The notes: generated from the sequence alone by a model not told the origin. A stretch of DNA of 64,000 nt from Arenimonas sp. SCN 70-307 (GCF_001724815.1 NZ_MEDO01000002.1:1-64000), one strand, 5' to 3'; positions 24,110 to 34,956 are shown, numbered from the stretch's first letter. A program made the numbers and translations.

Positions 24110-24655
24110 ATGAGCAAGTTCAATCCGATCATGGCGGGCCTGCTGCTGGCGGGCCTGGGGCTGGCGGCGGCGCCGTCGGCGATGGCCGCCAAGGCCGCCG
24201 CGCGCGCCGAGGCCTCGCCGCTGCAGCGCTGCATCACCGAGAGCTGGCACAAGGTCTACACCCGCGCCGACGCCGACTACGCGCTGGTTCGCACACACCT
24301 GGAGCAGACGCTGGGCGGCGCGTCACCGTCGGCGCGGGCGCGCGCCCTCGATCCGCGACGGCCGCCGCTGGGCGAGCTCTCGTTCACCGTTTCCATCGAG
24401 GCCCGGCGCTGCGAGCAGCTGCCGGGCGGGGCGGGCGGCTGGTCGGCGCCGGTGTCGCCGTCGTTCTGCGCCGACGTGGGCTGCGCCGATCCCCTTCCGG
24501 GCTACAACTCCCCGGAGGGCTCGATCATGGTGATCGAGAGCTGCGAGGGCGGCACGCGGACCACGGCGGTGTACGAACGGCGCAGCGGTACCTGGGTGAT
24601 GGTGCAGTACGAGCAGGTGCGCAGCACCGAATGCGGGCCGGCGGCGGGTGGCTGA
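24110..24655 (+). CDS. Secreted cysteine-rich protein of unknown function
   Basis: I do not recognise this family. The 181-residue product starts at an ATG with GGGAGGG upstream and has a clear signal peptide (hydrophobic LLLAGLGLAAAPSAMA, cleavage near AMA-AK). The mature protein has six Cys (RC, RRC, SFC, GC, ESC, TEC), so up to three disulfides are possible. It is otherwise polar with no obvious repeat or metal motif. The last part (GSIMVIESCEGGTRTTAVYERRSGTWVMVQYEQ) looks like a small beta-domain. It stands alone between the tRNA-Thr terminator and the SRAP gene. Confidence 0.8.
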   Translation: MSKFNPIMAGLLLAGLGLAAAPSAMAAKAAARAEASPLQRCITESWHKVYTRADADYALVRTHLEQTLGGASPSARARALDPRRPPLGELSFTVSIEARRCEQLPGGAGGWSAPVSPSFCADVGCADPLPGYNSPEGSIMVIESCEGGTRTTAVYERRSGTWVMVQYEQVRSTECGPAAGG

Positions 24656-24705
24656 GCCTGCGCCGGCGCAGGCGGGAGGCGGCCGGGCAGGGCTAGACTG
24701 CGCGC

Positions 24706-25389
24706 ATGTGCGCGCGCTACGCCCTGTTCGGCCCCTTCCCCCTGGGCAACCTGGTGCCCGGTTTCGTCGAGCACGTCATCAATCCGCTGGCTGGCTTCGC
24801 GCAGTACAACATCGCGCCGAGCCAAGTGAACCCGGTGGTGGTGGCCGGCCAGGGCGGCCCCGGCCTGGAGTCGATGCGCTGGGGCCTGCTGCCGCATTGG
24901 GCACGCGACCCGAAGATCGCCTACTCCACCATCAACGCCCGCGCCGAAACGCTGGTGGAGAAGCCCGCGTTCCGCGACGCCTGGCGGCGCGGCCAGCGTT
25001 GCCTGGTGCCGGTCACCGGCTGGTACGAGTGGGTGGACCTGGGCGGCAAGCGCAAGCAGCCGTATTTCTTGCGCGCCGCCGATGGCGCCAACCCGATGAT
25101 GTTTGCCGGCCTGTGGTCGCGCTGGACCGATGCCGAAGGCCGCGGCGTGGCCACCTACACCGTGGTCACCACCGAGGCGATGGGCGAGGTGCGGCGCGTG
25201 CACGACCGCCAGCCGCAGGCGCTGCCCGCCGAAGCCTGGGACACCTGGCTGCGCGCACCGGTGGCCGAGGCGGTGGCGCTGCTGCAGCCGGTGGTGACGG
25301 CGCTGCGCATCGCGCCGGTGGGGGCGGCCGTGGGCAATCCGCGCAACCAGGGGCCGGGCCTGGTCGAGCCGCTCGAGGACGCGGGCTAG
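24706..25389 (+). CDS. SOS response-associated peptidase (SRAP/YedK-HMCES family)
   Basis: A 227-residue SRAP-domain protein, which shields abasic sites in single-stranded DNA by forming a thiazolidine link through Cys2. The N-terminus is MCARY rather than the usual MCGRY, but Cys2 is kept. Other active-site features are [26 protein letters not shown] and VHDRQP (normally HDRMP; His kept, Met replaced by Gln). TAGACT ends 6 nt before the ATG and no SD is visible. It converges with dnaE2: both TAG stops share the tetramer CTAG (25386-25389). Confidence 0.95.
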   Translation: MCARYALFGPFPLGNLVPGFVEHVINPLAGFAQYNIAPSQVNPVVVAGQGGPGLESMRWGLLPHWARDPKIAYSTINARAETLVEKPAFRDAWRRGQRCLVPVTGWYEWVDLGGKRKQPYFLRAADGANPMMFAGLWSRWTDAEGRGVATYTVVTTEAMGEVRRVHDRQPQALPAEAWDTWLRAPVAEAVALLQPVVTALRIAPVGAAVGNPRNQGPGLVEPLEDAG

Positions 25390-28300
25390 CGGAAGTTGCG
25401 CGAGCGCGCGTCGAGCTGCGCGGCCAGGGCGGTTTCGTCGTGCAGGCGGCTGGCGATCAGGTGGCTCACGCCGTCCACGTTTTCCCAGCGGCCCTCCACG
25501 CCCAGCAGGCGCGATTCGACCAATACCCGGCGCTGGCGTTCGCCCAGGTCGCGCCAGACCACCACGTTCACCATGCCGTCCTCGTCCTCGAGCGTGACGA
25601 AGGTGGTGCCGCCGGCGGTCTCGGGGCGCTGGCGCATCGTCACCAGGCCGGCGGCGCGCACGCGGCTGCCATGTGGCAGTTCGCGCAGCTCGCGCGAGCG
25701 ACGGTAGCGCCGCGTCGCCAGCTGCCGGCGCAGCAGGGCCAGCGGATGCGGGCCGAGCGTGAGGCCCAGGCGGGCGTAGTCGGCCAGCAGGTCCTCGCCG
25801 GCGCTGGGCACGGGCAGCTGCACGGCGTCCTCGGCCGGCGAGGCGTCGAACAGCGGCAGCTGCGTCTCGACGCCGCCCACGGCCCAGCGCGCCCGGTGCC
25901 GGTGCCCGGCCAGGCCGCGCAGCGCGCCGGCCTCGGCCAGCAGCGAACGCGCGCGTTCGTCCAGGCCGGCGCGGTGGCACAGGTCGGCGACGTCCTCGAA
26001 GGGGCGCACCGCGCGCGCGGCCACCAGGCGTTCGGCGGGCTCGCGCGCCAGCCCGCCCACCTCGCGCAGGCCCAGGCGCAGCGCCGGCTGCCGGGCTTCG
26101 TCGCCGGGCCAGGACTCGAGCGTGTTGTCCCAGTGGCTGTGGCGCACGTCCACCGGCCGCACCGCGATGCCGTGCCGGCGCGCGTCCTGCACCAGCTGGC
26201 TGTTGGAGTAGAAGCCCAGCGGCTGCGAGTTCATCAGTGCGCAGGTGAAGGCCGCCGGCTCGTGGCACTTGAGCCAGCAGCTGACGTAGGTGATGAGCGC
26301 GAAGCTGGCCGCGTGCGATTCGGGGAAGCCGTAGCTGCCGAAACCGCGGATCTGCTCGAAGATGCGCTCGGCGAAATCGGTGTCGTAGCCGTTCTTCGCC
26401 AGTCCCGCGAACAGCCGCTCGCGGAAGTGCTCCAGGCCGCCGCGCCGCTTCCAGGCCGCCATGCCGCGGCGCAGCTCGTCGGCCTCGCCGGCGGAAAAGC
26501 CCGCGGCCACGATCGCCACCTGCATCACCTGCTCCTGGAACAGCGGCACGCCCAGCGTGCGCCGGAACACCTCCTCCAGCGCCTTCGAGGGGTAGCTCAC
26601 CGGCTCCAGGCCCTGCCGGCGCTGCAGGTAGGGGTGCACCATCTTTCCCTGGATCGGCCCGGGCCGGACGATGGCCACCTGGATCACCAGGTCGTAGAAG
26701 GTGCGCGGCTGCAGCCGCGGCAGCATGGCCATCTGCGCGCGCGATTCGATCTGGAACACGCCGATGGTGTCGGCGCGCCGGATCATGGCGTAGGTGGCCG
26801 GGTCCTCGGCGGGGATCGTGGCCGGCGTCAGCTCGCGGCCGCGGTCCGCGCGCAGCAGCGCCAGGCACTTGCTCACCGCGGTGAGCATGCCCAGGGCCAG
26901 GCAGTCCACCTTCAGCAGGCCCAGCGATTCAAGGTCGTCCTTGTCCCACTCGATGATGGTGCGCTCGGGCATGGCCGCGTTCTGCACCGGCACCAGCTGG
27001 TGCAGGGGCTGGTCGGAGATGACGAAACCGCCCACGTGCTGGCTCAGGTGCCGCGGCGCGTCCAGCAGCTGCCGCGTCAGCGCCAGCACGCGGCGCAGCA
27101 CCGGCGCGTCGGGGTCGAAGCCGCGCTCGCGCAGGCGGTCTTCCACCGGCGAGTCGCCGTCCCACCAGGCGAAGCAGCGGCTGAGCTGGTCCACCTGGTC
27201 CGGCGGCAGGCCCAGGGCGCGGGCCACGTCGCGCACCGCGCTCTTGCCGCGGTAGCAGATGACGGTGGCGGCCAGCGCGGCGCGCTCGCGGCCGTACTTG
27301 CGGTAGACGTACTGGATGACCTCCTCGCGCCGCTCGTGCTCGAAGTCCACGTCGATGTCGGGCGGCTCGTTGCGCTCCTTCGACAAAAAGCGCCCGAACA
27401 GCAGGTTCATGCGCGCCGGGTCCACCTCGGTGATGCCCAGCGCGAAGCACACCGCCGAATTGGCCGCCGATCCGCGGCCCTGGCAGAGGATGCCCCGCCC
27501 GCGCGCGAACACCACGATGTCGTGCACGGTGAGGAAAAACGCCTCGTAGCCAAGCTCGGCCACCAGCGCCAGCTCCTCGTCGACCTGCCGCCGCACTTTT
27601 TCCGGCGCGCCATCGGGCCAGCGCCGCGCCATGCCCTGCTCGGTGAGCACGCGCAGCCAGCTCGAGGGCGTGTGGCCTTCCGGCACCAGCTCGCGCGGGT
27701 ACTGGTAGCGCAGGCTGCCCAGGTCGAAGCGGCAGCGTCCGGCGATGCGCAGGGTTTCGTCCAGCAGCTCGCGCGGATAAATCGCGGCCAGCGCCCGGCG
27801 CGTGCGCAGGTGGCGCTCGCCGTTGGCGAACAGGTGCGCGCCGGCCTCGGCCACGGTGAGGTGGTGGCGGGTGGCGGTGAGCACGTCCTGCAGCGCGCGG
27901 CGGGCACGCACGTGCATGTGCACGTCGCCGGTGGCCACGGCCGGCAGGCCCAGCCGCGCCGCCATCGCCTGCAGCGCCGCCAGCCGGGCGGCGTCGTCGG
28001 GGCCGCGGTGCAGTTCCACCGCCAGCCAGCAGCGGCCCGGGAAGCGTCCGCGCAGCCATTCGCCTTCGCCCGCGTCGGGCTCGGCGCCCGGCAGCCACAG
28101 CGCCAGCAGGCCGCGGGTGTCGCCCTCGAGGTCGGCGCGGCGCAGGCGGTATTCGCCCTTGGCGCTGCGCCGCCGGCCGGTGGTGAGCAGTTCGCACAGG
28201 CGCTGGTAGCCGCCGGCGTCCTCGACCAGCAGCACGCAGCGCAGGCCGTCCTCGAGCCGCAGTTCACTGCCGGTGATCAGCGGCACGCCGGTGGCTTTGG

Positions 28301-28469
28301 ACGCTTCCCACGCGCGCACGATGCCGGCCAGCGTGCCTTCGTCGGTGATCGCCAGCGCGGCGTAACCCTGCTGTTTGGCCCGCTCGAACAACTCGCGCGC
28401 CGACGACGCGCCGCGCCCGAAACTGAAATGCGTCAGGCAGTGCAGCTCGGCATAACCCGGCAGGCTCAC
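25386..28469 (-). CDS. dnaE2: Error-prone DNA polymerase DnaE2 (ImuC)
   Basis: C-family polymerase of the damage-induced mutasome, performing translesion synthesis with ImuA and ImuB. It has 1027 residues: an N-terminal PHP domain ([16 protein letters not shown]), the palm with catalytic PDIDVDF (Asp371, Asp373, Asp375), [26 protein letters not shown] and QEQVMQVAI, then a C-terminal OB-fold ([17 protein letters not shown]). A clamp-binding-like QLPLF is at residues 870-874. I chose the GTG at 28469 because it begins [11 protein letters not shown] and overlaps the imuB stop (GTGA). It is the last gene of lexA-imuA-imuB-dnaE2. Confidence 0.97.
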   Translation of the reverse strand: MSLPGYAELHCLTHFSFGRGASSARELFERAKQQGYAALAITDEGTLAGIVRAWEASKATGVPLITGSELRLEDGLRCVLLVEDAGGYQRLCELLTTGRRRSAKGEYRLRRADLEGDTRGLLALWLPGAEPDAGEGEWLRGRFPGRCWLAVELHRGPDDAARLAALQAMAARLGLPAVATGDVHMHVRARRALQDVLTATRHHLTVAEAGAHLFANGERHLRTRRALAAIYPRELLDETLRIAGRCRFDLGSLRYQYPRELVPEGHTPSSWLRVLTEQGMARRWPDGAPEKVRRQVDEELALVAELGYEAFFLTVHDIVVFARGRGILCQGRGSAANSAVCFALGITEVDPARMNLLFGRFLSKERNEPPDIDVDFEHERREEVIQYVYRKYGRERAALAATVICYRGKSAVRDVARALGLPPDQVDQLSRCFAWWDGDSPVEDRLRERGFDPDAPVLRRVLALTRQLLDAPRHLSQHVGGFVISDQPLHQLVPVQNAAMPERTIIEWDKDDLESLGLLKVDCLALGMLTAVSKCLALLRADRGRELTPATIPAEDPATYAMIRRADTIGVFQIESRAQMAMLPRLQPRTFYDLVIQVAIVRPGPIQGKMVHPYLQRRQGLEPVSYPSKALEEVFRRTLGVPLFQEQVMQVAIVAAGFSAGEADELRRGMAAWKRRGGLEHFRERLFAGLAKNGYDTDFAERIFEQIRGFGSYGFPESHAASFALITYVSCWLKCHEPAAFTCALMNSQPLGFYSNSQLVQDARRHGIAVRPVDVRHSHWDNTLESWPGDEARQPALRLGLREVGGLAREPAERLVAARAVRPFEDVADLCHRAGLDERARSLLAEAGALRGLAGHRHRARWAVGGVETQLPLFDASPAEDAVQLPVPSAGEDLLADYARLGLTLGPHPLALLRRQLATRRYRRSRELRELPHGSRVRAAGLVTMRQRPETAGGTTFVTLEDEDGMVNVVVWRDLGERQRRVLVESRLLGVEGRWENVDGVSHLIASRLHDETALAAQLDARSRNFR

Positions 28470-29884
28470 GCGAACCAGCCGTGCAGCATGAACGGCCCGC
28501 GTTCGCCGGCCGCGCAGAACACCCAGGCGCGCTGGCCCTCGGCGGTGCGCACCACGTAGTAGTCGCGGCGCACGTCGTCGCCGTCCCACCAGCCCGCTTC
28601 GATGCGCTCGGGCCCGGCCAGCAGTTCCGGCGCCGGCCCGCGCAGCGGGATGGGCCGCTCGAGCAGCCACGTCGGCCGTGGCAGCGACGGCGGCGCCGGC
28701 AGCTTGCCGCGCAGCGTGGCCACGCGACGCTGCGCGTGCTCGGGTCGCGGGTCGGCGTGCGGCGCCCACTGGTACACGGCCTGTTCGCCCAGCCGCGCCT
28801 GCAGCCGCGCCTGCAGCGCCGGCCAGTCCATGGCGCCGGCCGGCCGCGCCTCGAACAGGTCGCGCCCGGCCGGCACGAAGGGCGGCAGCTCGGTGGCGCG
28901 CAGGCCGAAGGCGCGCACCGGCGCCGGGATCGATTCGCGTTCGATCACCAGCTTGGCCAGTTCGAACAAGCGCGCCGGGTCGCGCTCGGCCGCCATCGCG
29001 CCCACCACGTGCGCGCTGGGCGGGCGCAGTTCGTGCTCGTACACCAGCTCGAAGCGCTGCACGCCGCCGTCGCGGCCGACCAGGAAGGCGCACAGGTCGC
29101 CGATCAATCGCCGCAGCGGGAACAGCAGGCCGGTGTGGTAGCGGATCTCGTCGTCGAATTCGAAACGCGCTTCGAAAAAATCCGGCGGCTGGTAGCAGGG
29201 GCGCAGGTCGGGCGCATCGCCGGTGAGTTTGTCGAGCAGTTCGGGCAGGCCCGCACCGAAGCGTCGCCGCAGGCCCGCGCGCGGCAGCGCGAACACCTGC
29301 TTCAGGCGCCGCACGCCCAGCGCCGCCAGCGCCTCGCGCTGCGCGGGCTCGAACGGCGCCAGCGCCAGGGGCAGGGCGTCGAGCGCGCGCCGCAGCCGGG
29401 CGGTGTCGCGCACCGCCAGGCCGTCGCGAAACCGCGCCAGGCACAGCGCGCCCAGCGGCGTGGGCGCCACCGCCAGCGTGTGCGCCAGGCCCAGTTCGCG
29501 CAGGTCGTCGCGCAGCAGGCGTTCGAAGCGCGGCCAGGGTCCGAACAGGCCCAGGCTGCCGCCCACTTCCAGCCACAGCGTGTCGGCCTCGTCGCGGCAG
29601 ACCTGGCCGGAATAGCGATAGGCCCAGGCGCAGGCGAGGTCGAGCAGGCGGCTGGCCCCGTCGGCGTCGAAGGGCAGGGTGACGAGGCCGGGGCACAGCG
29701 CCACCGCCGCGGCCAGCGGCTGGCCCGCCCGCACGCCGGCGTCCTGCGCGCTGTCGTTGGCCTGCACCACCACGCGCCGCTGCGGCGGGCCGTCGGCCAG
29801 GGCCAGCGGCGCGGCGGGGTCAGGCTGGCGCCGGAGCGCGGCGTCGAGCGCCCGTCGCGGCAGGTGGATGGCGGCCCAGAGCAC
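28466..29884 (-). CDS. imuB: ImuB, catalytically inactive Y-family polymerase-like protein
   Basis: Hub of the mutasome that links DnaE2 and ImuA to the sliding clamp. The 472-residue protein has a Y-family polymerase layout but lacks the catalytic acids: the first motif is [12 protein letters not shown] (no Asp at the usual position), and the region equivalent to the S-x-D-E motif reads [17 protein letters not shown] little-finger-like domain follows ([23 protein letters not shown] region). AGRDLF near residue 350 could be a degenerate clamp motif. GTG start 12 nt after the imuA stop. Confidence 0.93.
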   Translation of the reverse strand: MLWAAIHLPRRALDAALRRQPDPAAPLALADGPPQRRVVVQANDSAQDAGVRAGQPLAAAVALCPGLVTLPFDADGASRLLDLACAWAYRYSGQVCRDEADTLWLEVGGSLGLFGPWPRFERLLRDDLRELGLAHTLAVAPTPLGALCLARFRDGLAVRDTARLRRALDALPLALAPFEPAQREALAALGVRRLKQVFALPRAGLRRRFGAGLPELLDKLTGDAPDLRPCYQPPDFFEARFEFDDEIRYHTGLLFPLRRLIGDLCAFLVGRDGGVQRFELVYEHELRPPSAHVVGAMAAERDPARLFELAKLVIERESIPAPVRAFGLRATELPPFVPAGRDLFEARPAGAMDWPALQARLQARLGEQAVYQWAPHADPRPEHAQRRVATLRGKLPAPPSLPRPTWLLERPIPLRGPAPELLAGPERIEAGWWDGDDVRRDYYVVRTAEGQRAWVFCAAGERGPFMLHGWFA

Positions 29885-29896
29885 GGCGCGCCGGCA

Positions 29897-30517
29897 TCAG
29901 TGCCGGGTGGCCGGCGCCCAGGGCACCGGCGACGCAGGGGGATGGCCGCCACGGCATTTGAGGATGCGCACGCCGCCGGCTTCGAACTGCAGCCGCAGCG
30001 CCGCCGGCGACGGGTTGCGCGCCGCCGGCGCCGGCCGGAACACGAAGCCCAGGGCCTGCCCGGTTTCGCAGGCCACCTGCAGCCGGCGCAGGGTCTTGTC
30101 GTCGGGCTGGCGCGGCCAGCCCAGCACGGCGCCGCAGGCCTGGCTGCGCAGGCATTGTTCGAGCGCCCAGGCCGACTGCCGGCCGCCGGTGTCGACCACG
30201 TGCAGGCGCGTGAGGTCGAGCCCGGCGCGCGCCAGCGCGGGCGCGTAGGGCCGGTAGGGCGGATCGACCCAGGCGATGTCGCGGCCGGCGCGGGTGAGCC
30301 GCGCCAGCGTGGGCAGCAGCAGGCCCAGCTCGCCCACGCCGTCGGCGGGCAGCAGCAGTTCGGTGAGCGAGGCCTCGGGCCAGCCGCCGCCGGGCAGGGC
30401 GGCGTCGAGCGCGGCGTGGCCGCTGGGCTCGCGCGCGGCTTCGGCGCGGCCGCCGGGCTGGCCGCGCCAGAGCCGGCGCTGGGCCAGCAGGGTGTCGAGG
30501 GAGAGTACGGCGCCCAT
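29897..30517 (-). CDS. imuA: ImuA, RecA/SulA-like mutasome accessory protein
   Basis: A 206-residue member of the ImuA family required with ImuB and DnaE2 for induced mutagenesis. It resembles a truncated RecA core (GHAALDAALPGGGWPEASLTELL), but the P-loop position reads LPADGVGELG without the Lys-Ser/Thr, so ATP binding is doubtful. The C-terminus has FRPAPAARNPSPAALRLQFE, typical of the family. Its ATG is 2 nt after the lexA stop. Confidence 0.92.
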   Translation of the reverse strand: MGAVLSLDTLLAQRRLWRGQPGGRAEAAREPSGHAALDAALPGGGWPEASLTELLLPADGVGELGLLLPTLARLTRAGRDIAWVDPPYRPYAPALARAGLDLTRLHVVDTGGRQSAWALEQCLRSQACGAVLGWPRQPDDKTLRRLQVACETGQALGFVFRPAPAARNPSPAALRLQFEAGGVRILKCRGGHPPASPVPWAPATRH

Positions 30518-30519
30518 GC

Positions 30520-31125
30520 TCAGCCCCGCCGCACCAGGCCGCAGTACACGCCCTCGATGGCGAACACGGCGCCGGGCGGCACCTCGATGGGCGCGTGGTC
30601 GGGATTGCGCGGCAGCAGGGTGATGCGGTCGCGGCGCCGGCGCAGGCGCTTGACGGTGAGCTCGCCGTCGAGCCGCGCGACCACGATCTGGTTGTCGCTG
30701 GCCTCGGGCGTGCGGTGCACGGCGATCAGGTCGCCGTCGAAGATGCCGTCGTCGCGCATCGAGTCGCCGCGCACGCGCAGCAGGTAGTCGGGGCGCGGGA
30801 AGAACAGCGCGCGGTCGAGCAGCAGCGGCGGCTCGGCCTCGGCGTCGCCGATGGGCTGGCCGGCGGCGACCGCGCCCAGCACCGGCAGTGCCAGCCCGCC
30901 GGCCGGCGCCGGCGGGTTCACCAGCCGGATGCCGCGCGACTTGCCCGCCAGCAGCACCAGCGCGCCCTTGGCCTCCAGGGCCTGCAGGTGGGCCTGGGCC
31001 GAACGGGCCTGGCGGAAGCCGAATTCGCGGGCGATTTCGGCCAGGGTGGGCGGCATGCCTTCGCGCGCCACGTGGGCGCCGACGAAGTCGAGGATGGCCT
31101 GCTGGCGGTCGGTGAGGGTATCCAT
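30520..31125 (-). CDS. lexA: LexA repressor paralogue heading the imu cassette
   Basis: A 201-residue LexA. The N-terminal winged helix has recognition helix GFRQARSAQAHLQALEAKG. The Ala-Gly self-cleavage site is in VAAGQPIG (about residue 91), the catalytic Ser in GDSMRDDG and the Lys in VARLDGELTVK. It probably represses its own operon lexA-imuA-imuB-dnaE2 and is inactivated by RecA filaments. The start lies 6 nt after TATATT (minus strand), inside or next to a CACA/TGTG palindrome. The recognition helix differs from that of the second LexA at 43941. Confidence 0.95.
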   Translation of the reverse strand: MDTLTDRQQAILDFVGAHVAREGMPPTLAEIAREFGFRQARSAQAHLQALEAKGALVLLAGKSRGIRLVNPPAPAGGLALPVLGAVAAGQPIGDAEAEPPLLLDRALFFPRPDYLLRVRGDSMRDDGIFDGDLIAVHRTPEASDNQIVVARLDGELTVKRLRRRRDRITLLPRNPDHAPIEVPPGAVFAIEGVYCGLVRRG

Positions 31126-31127
31126 GG

Positions 31128-31141
31128 CACAAATATATGTG
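31128..31141. promoter_or_regulatory. Candidate operator of the imu-linked LexA
   Basis: CACAAATATATGTG is a 12/14 palindrome two bases upstream of the lexA ATG and covers the minus-strand -10 TATATT (31132-31137). It sits in a wider GGCACA...TGTGCC arrangement (31126-31154). It differs from the TTAGTAG/CTACTAA box of the other lexA. Inferred from position and symmetry only. Confidence 0.5.
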
Positions 31142-31263
31142 GTATTGATGTGCCCGGCCAGTGCCCCCGGCCGGCGGTTCCCGACAGCCTGTCGCGGCCC
31201 TGTCTCACGGGCTGGGACGGTGGCCGGTTTACCCTTCCCCTCCCCGAACCGGACTTCGACCCC

Positions 31264-32661
31264 ATGGCCAAGGCCAAGACCGCCTACGTCTGCTCCGACT
31301 GCGGCGCCTCCACCACCCAGTGGCAGGGCCAGTGCGCCGACTGCGGCGCCTGGAACACGCTCACCAGCTTCGTGGTCGAGCCGGCCAGCACCAGCAAGGG
31401 CGCCGCGCCGGCGGCGGCCCGCCACGGCGGCTGGGCCGGGCGCCCGGACGCGGCCGGCATCACCGCGCTGCGCGACGTGAGCCAGACGGCCGAATCGCGC
31501 ACCTCCACCACCATCGGCGAGCTCGACCGCGTGCTCGGCGGCGGCCTGGTCGATGGCTCGGTGGTGCTGGTGGGCGGCGACCCGGGCATCGGCAAGTCCA
31601 CCCTGCTGCTGCAGGCGCTGGCGCAGATGGCGGCGCAGCGGCCGGCGCTGTACGTCACCGGCGAGGAAAGCCTGGCCCAGGTGGCCGGGCGCGCGCAGCG
31701 CCTGGGCCTGCCCATCGACAACCTGCATGCGCTGGCGGAAACCTGCGTCGAGAAGATCCTGGCCCAGGCCGCGTCCGCGAAGCCGGCGCCGCGCCTGCTG
31801 GTGGCCGACTCGATCCAGACGCTCTGGAGCGAGCTGCTCACCGCCGCGCCCGGCTCGGTCAGCCAGGTGCGCGAGAGCGCGGCCAGGCTGGTGCGCTTCG
31901 CCAAGGAAACCGGCACCTCGGTGTTCCTGGTCGGCCACGTCACCAAGGAGGGCGGCATCGCCGGCCCGCGCGTGCTCGAGCACATGGTCGATGCGGTGCT
32001 GTATTTCGAGGGCGAATCCGGCAGCCGCTTCCGCGTGCTGCGCGCCTTCAAGAACCGCTTCGGCGCGGTGAACGAACTGGGCGTGTTCGCGATGGGCGAC
32101 AAGGGCCTGCGCGAAGTGCCCAATCCTTCGGCCATCTTCCTCAGCGGTTCAAGCACCGCCCAGCCCGGCAGCGCGGTGATGGTCACGCGCGAAGGCACGC
32201 GGCCGCTGATGGTCGAGGTGCAGGCGCTGGTCGATGCCTCGCCGCTGTCGAACCCGCGCCGCGTCGCGCTGGGCCTGGAGCAGAACCGCCTGGCCATGCT
32301 GCTGGCGGTGCTGCACCGCCACGGTGGCGTGGTCACCGGCGACCAGGACGTGTTCGTCAACGTGGTCGGCGGCATCCGCGTGCAGGAAACCGCGGCCGAC
32401 CTGCCGGTGCTGCTGGCGGTGCTGAGCTCGCTGCGCGACCGGCCGCTGCCGGAGAAGACGATTGCCTTTGGCGAAGTGGGCCTGAGCGGCGAGATCCGCC
32501 CCGTGCCCAATGGCGAGGAGCGCCTGAAGGAAGCCGCCACCCACGGCTTCCGCCGCGCCATCGTGCCGCGCGCCAACGCGCCGAAGAAGGGCGCCTACAA
32601 GGACCTGGAGGTCATCGCCGTCGAGCGTTTGTCGGAGGCCCTCGACGCGGCCGCCGGGTAA
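31264..32661 (+). CDS. radA: DNA repair protein RadA
   Basis: RecA-like branch-migration ATPase of homologous recombination, 465 residues. Order: zinc finger C-x2-C...C-x2-C (CSDCGASTTQWQGQCADCG), Walker A GGDPGIGKST (about 107), the RadA-specific KNRFG, and a C-terminal Lon-like domain (GEVGLSGEIRPV) without a Ser-Lys dyad. Divergent from the SOS lexA across 138 bp. The ATG at 31264 begins the canonical MAKAKTAYVCSDCG. Confidence 0.97.
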   Translation: MAKAKTAYVCSDCGASTTQWQGQCADCGAWNTLTSFVVEPASTSKGAAPAAARHGGWAGRPDAAGITALRDVSQTAESRTSTTIGELDRVLGGGLVDGSVVLVGGDPGIGKSTLLLQALAQMAAQRPALYVTGEESLAQVAGRAQRLGLPIDNLHALAETCVEKILAQAASAKPAPRLLVADSIQTLWSELLTAAPGSVSQVRESAARLVRFAKETGTSVFLVGHVTKEGGIAGPRVLEHMVDAVLYFEGESGSRFRVLRAFKNRFGAVNELGVFAMGDKGLREVPNPSAIFLSGSSTAQPGSAVMVTREGTRPLMVEVQALVDASPLSNPRRVALGLEQNRLAMLLAVLHRHGGVVTGDQDVFVNVVGGIRVQETAADLPVLLAVLSSLRDRPLPEKTIAFGEVGLSGEIRPVPNGEERLKEAATHGFRRAIVPRANAPKKGAYKDLEVIAVERLSEALDAAAG

Positions 32662-32670
32662 GACGCAGCC

Positions 32671-33474
32671 TCAGCGGCGGTGCAGCACGAGTTCGTAGAC
32701 GAACTTGCTGCCGAAGAAGGCCAGCAGGAGCAGCACCATCGCCACCAGCGTGAGCTTGGCCGCGCGCGGGCCGCGCCAGCCCCAGCGCCAGCGGCCGAAC
32801 AGCAGCACCGCCAGCACGCCCCAGGACAGGATAGACAGCACCGTCTTGTGGCCCAGGCCCTGGCCGAACAGGTCGTCGACGAACAGCACGCCGGTGAGCA
32901 GGGCCAGGCTCAGCAGCACGAAACCGGCCCAGAGCGTGCGGAAGAGCAGGGTCTCCATCTGCGTCAGCGGCGGCAGCAGCCGCACCCAGCCGCCGAGATG
33001 GCGCTGGCGCAGGGCGTGGTCCTGGAACCAGAGCATCAGCGCCAGCACGGTGGCCACGGCCAGCGTGGCATAGGCCAGCAGGGCCAGCAGCGCGTGCAGC
33101 TGCAGGCGCCAGTCGAGCACCGCGCCCGGGGCGGCGCCGCCGAGCAGGGCATAGGCCAGCAGCACGGCCGCGGCCAGCGGGAAGACGATGATGCCCAGGG
33201 CCTCGATGCGCTGCGCCGGCCCCAGCGCCGTGGTCAGGCCGGCCATGCCCAGGCCCACCAGCGACAGCGCCGGGAAAAAATGCAGGTCGGCCGCGTCCAG
33301 CTGGCGCCAGGCCAGCGCATGCACCAGCAGGTGCAGCGCCAGCGCCGGCAAGGCCAGGGCCAGCCAGTGCTTCGGCGTCGGGTGCGGGCCCTGGGCGTGG
33401 CCGGCCAGGCGATGGCTGGCCAGGGCGTAGAGCACGGTGGCGGCGAGGGCGAAGGCGAGGGCGAGCGGCGACAT
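32671..33474 (-). CDS. CcsA/YpjD-like inner-membrane protein
   Basis: A 267-residue polytopic membrane protein (about eight hydrophobic segments) of the cytochrome c assembly CcsA-like family. In gammaproteobacteria the ypjD gene sits next to ffh, exactly as here. Notable segments: [24 protein letters not shown] in the middle and [28 protein letters not shown] near the C-terminus, where His and Trp residues cluster. Converges with radA (stops 9 bp apart) and diverges from ffh. A real role in haem transfer is not supported by the sequence alone. Confidence 0.88.
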   Translation of the reverse strand: MSPLALAFALAATVLYALASHRLAGHAQGPHPTPKHWLALALPALALHLLVHALAWRQLDAADLHFFPALSLVGLGMAGLTTALGPAQRIEALGIIVFPLAAAVLLAYALLGGAAPGAVLDWRLQLHALLALLAYATLAVATVLALMLWFQDHALRQRHLGGWVRLLPPLTQMETLLFRTLWAGFVLLSLALLTGVLFVDDLFGQGLGHKTVLSILSWGVLAVLLFGRWRWGWRGPRAAKLTLVAMVLLLLAFFGSKFVYELVLHRR

Positions 33475-33582
33475 CACCCGAGTTTGGCACAGTGCCCGCC
33501 GGGACGAGAACGGTTCGCACCCGGCGGGGCCCGGCGGCCCGGCGCGGTATACTTCGCGCCCCATCCGCAAGACCCACGGCCC

Positions 33583-34956
33583 ATGTTCGAGTCACTGACC
33601 CAGCGTCTGTCCGGCACCCTGCAAAAGCTGCGCGGGCGCGGCCGGCTGACCGAGGAGAACATCCGCGAGGCCACCCGCGAGGTGCGCATCGCCCTGCTCG
33701 AGGCCGACGTGGCGCTGCCGGTGGTCTCGGCCCTGGTCGAGCGCATCAAGGCCCGCGCCGTGGGCCAGGAAGTGCTCACCAGCCTCACCCCGGGCCAGGC
33801 CCTGATCAAGGTCGTGCGCGACGAGCTGGCCGCGGTGATGGGTTCGGCCGCCAGCGAGCTCAACCTCAACGTGCCGGCGCCGGCGGTCATCCTGATGGCC
33901 GGCCTGCAGGGCGCGGGCAAGACCACCACCGTGGGCAAGCTCGCCAAGCACCTGAAGGAAAAGAAAAAGAAGAAAGTGATGGTGGTCTCGGCCGACGTCT
34001 ATCGTCCGGCCGCCATCGAGCAGCTCCGCACCCTGGCCGGCCAGGTGGACGTGCTGTTCTTCCCGTCCAGCGCCGACCAGAAGCCCGAGGCCATCGTCCG
34101 CGCCGCCATCGACGACGCCCGCAAGAGCTTCGTGGACGTGCTGCTGGTCGACACCGCCGGCCGCACCACCATCGACGAAGCGATGATGGCCGAGATCCAG
34201 GCCCTGCACGCCGCGGTCAAGCCGGTCGAGACCCTGTTCGTGGTCGACGCCATGACCGGCCAGGACGCCGCCAACACCGCCAAGGCCTTCTCCGACGCGC
34301 TGCCGCTGACCGGCGTGGTGCTCACCAAGACCGACGGCGACGCCCGCGGCGGCGCCGCGCTGAGCGTGCGCTACATCACCGGCAAGCCGATCAAGTTCGT
34401 CGGCGTGGGCGAGAAGCCCGACGGCCTGGACGTGTTCCACCCCGACCGCGCCGCCAGCCGCATCCTCGACATGGGCGACGTGCTCAGCCTGGTCGAGCAG
34501 GTCGAGCAGCAGGTGGACAAGGACAAGGCCGCCAAGCTGGCCGAGAAGGTCGCCAAGGGCAAGAAGTTCGACCTCAACGACATGAAGGACCAGTTCGAGC
34601 AGATGCAGAACATGGGCGGCCTGTCGGGCCTCATGGACAAGCTGCCGGGCATGGGCCAGGTGCCGGACCACGTGAAGGCCCAGGTCACCGGCAAGGAAAT
34701 CCCCCGGATGGTGGCCATCATCAACTCGATGACCAGGAAGGAGCGCCGCAACCCGGGCCTCCTGAACGGCTCGCGCCGGGCCCGCGTGGCCCGCGGCTCG
34801 GGCACCACCCCGGCCGACGTGAACAAGCTGCTCAAGCAGTACCAGCAGATGGAAAAGATGATGTCCAAGCTGTCCCAGGGCGGCATGAAGGGCATGCTGC
34901 GGGGCATGAAGGGCCTGATGGGCGGCGGTTTCCCCGGCCGCTTCCCCGGTCGCTGA
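33583..34956 (+). CDS. ffh: Signal recognition particle protein Ffh
   Basis: SRP54 GTPase, 457 residues, targeting membrane proteins co-translationally. N domain, then G domain with [15 protein letters not shown] (G1), DVYRPAA, DTAGR (G3) and [10 protein letters not shown] (G4), then the Met-rich M domain ([44 protein letters not shown]). The tail is Gly/Met/Phe-rich ([14 protein letters not shown]). TATACT about 30 nt before the ATG is a likely -10. Confidence 0.97.
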   Translation: MFESLTQRLSGTLQKLRGRGRLTEENIREATREVRIALLEADVALPVVSALVERIKARAVGQEVLTSLTPGQALIKVVRDELAAVMGSAASELNLNVPAPAVILMAGLQGAGKTTTVGKLAKHLKEKKKKKVMVVSADVYRPAAIEQLRTLAGQVDVLFFPSSADQKPEAIVRAAIDDARKSFVDVLLVDTAGRTTIDEAMMAEIQALHAAVKPVETLFVVDAMTGQDAANTAKAFSDALPLTGVVLTKTDGDARGGAALSVRYITGKPIKFVGVGEKPDGLDVFHPDRAASRILDMGDVLSLVEQVEQQVDKDKAAKLAEKVAKGKKFDLNDMKDQFEQMQNMGGLSGLMDKLPGMGQVPDHVKAQVTGKEIPRMVAIINSMTRKERRNPGLLNGSRRARVARGSGTTPADVNKLLKQYQQMEKMMSKLSQGGMKGMLRGMKGLMGGGFPGRFPGR

